From the NCBI GenBank assembly GCA_030431165.1, contig JAUIJQ010000241.1, forward strand, positions 1 through 5,691: 5,691 nucleotides of DNA, read 5' to 3'. Below are positions 5,032-5,691 of the stretch, piece after piece. Position 1 is the stretch's first letter; every line of letters begins with the position of its first letter. Under the pieces are notes generated by a model. The model was not told the origin of the DNA and did no database searches. It worked only from the letters and a program-made list of their open reading frames with translations. The stretch comes from Rhodothermia bacterium. Lineage in GTDB: Bacteria > Bacteroidota > Rhodothermia > Rhodothermales > JABDKH01. The translations under genes and the position numbers were made by a program.

Positions 5032-5691
5032 ATGCAGCACATCACCGACATAGACATCCTCGAGTCGCAAGACGACCTCGACCAGCCGCGCACAGTGGCC
5101 CGCGAATCAGCGGCCGCCCCCGTCACCGGCAGGAACGTCTATCTGGAGACGTACGGATGCCAGATGAACGTGTCCGATTCCGAAATTGTGGCGTCGGTTC
5201 TAAGGGCGAGCGGCTACGGCCTGACGCGGGACGCTGATCAAGCGGACGTGGTTCTGATCAACACCTGCGCGATCAGGGATAACGCAGAACAGAAGGTGCG
5301 CAACCGGCTTGGTGCCATTCGAGCACGCAAGCGGAAGTACGCGCCCGACATGCAGATCGGTGTCCTCGGATGTATGGCCGAGCGCCTGCGTCACAAGCTG
5401 CTTGAGGAGGAGCAGCTCGTTGACATCGTGGTAGGACCTGACGCATACCGTGATCTGCCGCGGCTGCTTGACCAATCAGCCGACGCCGGGCAATCCGCCG
5501 TCAATGTCCAACTCTCGCGCGAAGAGACGTACGCCGACATTGCGCCGGTGCGCTACGACACCAACGGAATATCCGCGTTTGTGTCGATCATGCGCGGGTG
5601 CGACAACATGTGTTCGTTTTGCGTTGTGCCGTTTACGCGCGGGCGGGAACGCAGCAGGCCTGTTTCGAGCATTCTGCGCGAGTGCGAGGAG
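5032..5691 (+). CDS. miaB: tRNA-2-methylthio-N6-dimethylallyladenosine synthase MiaB (N-terminal part)
   Basis: MiaB is a radical-SAM enzyme that adds a methylthio group to i6A37 in tRNAs reading codons that start with U, improving decoding. The window holds the first 220 residues, in frame to the right edge; the family is usually about 440-500 residues, so the rest of the radical-SAM domain and the TRAM domain lie outside. The UPF0004 domain starts near 35 with VYLETYGCQMN and has the three cysteines for the auxiliary 4Fe-4S cluster: C43, C79 (NTCAIRDNAEQK) and C114 (LGCMAE). The radical-SAM motif CDNMCSFC gives C190, C194 and C197, within FVSIMRGC...VPFTRGRERSR, which favours MiaB over the related MtaB and RimO. 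The ATG at 5032 gives a 34-residue acidic extension before the conserved domain, as is common in Bacteroidota-type MiaB; no later ATG precedes the first conserved Cys. There is no clear Shine-Dalgarno. Confidence 0.95.
   Translation, partial: MQHITDIDILESQDDLDQPRTVARESAAAPVTGRNVYLETYGCQMNVSDSEIVASVLRASGYGLTRDADQADVVLINTCAIRDNAEQKVRNRLGAIRARKRKYAPDMQIGVLGCMAERLRHKLLEEEQLVDIVVGPDAYRDLPRLLDQSADAGQSAVNVQLSREETYADIAPVRYDTNGISAFVSIMRGCDNMCSFCVVPFTRGRERSRPVSSILRECEE

Noticed and set aside
4881..5126. Upstream extension of the lipocalin-like reading frame to 5126
   Set aside because: The added 82 residues are Arg/Cys-rich, overlap the divergent miaB start and bury the signal peptide in the middle of the protein; the ATG at 4880 explains the sequence better.
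5200..5475. Minus-strand 91-codon reading frame opposite miaB
   Set aside because: It is antisense to conserved MiaB cluster-binding residues and has no supporting features.

Overview
This window most resembles a chromosomal segment of a moderately GC-rich member of the Bacteroidota/Rhodothermota/Balneolota group, or of Gemmatimonadota. The evidence is a small outer-membrane beta-barrel protein ending in an aromatic residue, a MiaB whose wording and N-terminal extension look Bacteroidota-like, and a near absence of Shine-Dalgarno sequences before the complete genes. This placement is an inference from protein character, not from a marker search. There are no mobile elements, CRISPR arrays, rRNA or tRNA genes, and nothing that looks recently acquired.

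Layout. At the left edge, a minus-strand gene begins at 50 and runs off the window; only 16 codons are visible. About 260 bp of non-coding DNA (51-312) follows, holding a long nested inverted repeat at 201-255. Next is a plus-strand gene for an exported beta-barrel outer-membrane protein (313-1011). It converges, with only 18 bp between stops, on a three-gene minus-strand cluster. Read in transcription order, that cluster is a secreted lipocalin-like protein of unknown function (4880-4335), a PlsC-type lysophospholipid acyltransferase (4303-3506), and a large cytoplasmic six-hairpin glycosidase-like protein (3441-1030). The gaps are 31 and 64 bp. The second gap contains a perfect 7-bp inverted repeat (3454-3480), so the glycosidase gene may have its own control. 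The 151-bp region 4881-5031 is a divergent promoter region. It separates this cluster from miaB (5032 onward, cut by the window end), which encodes the radical-SAM tRNA methylthiotransferase.

How the genes fit together. miaB and plsC are housekeeping genes: tRNA modification and phosphatidic acid synthesis. The glycosidase is predicted to act on an intracellular oligosaccharide or glycoside, but its substrate cannot be read from the sequence. The beta-barrel and lipocalin-like proteins are envelope proteins. No shared pathway is evident, and co-orientation of the three minus-strand genes is the only link seen.

I found no convincing new multi-gene system. The observations best worth checking are the two inverted repeats in gene-control positions, the unplaced glycosidase family, and the uncharacterised exported lipocalin-like protein.
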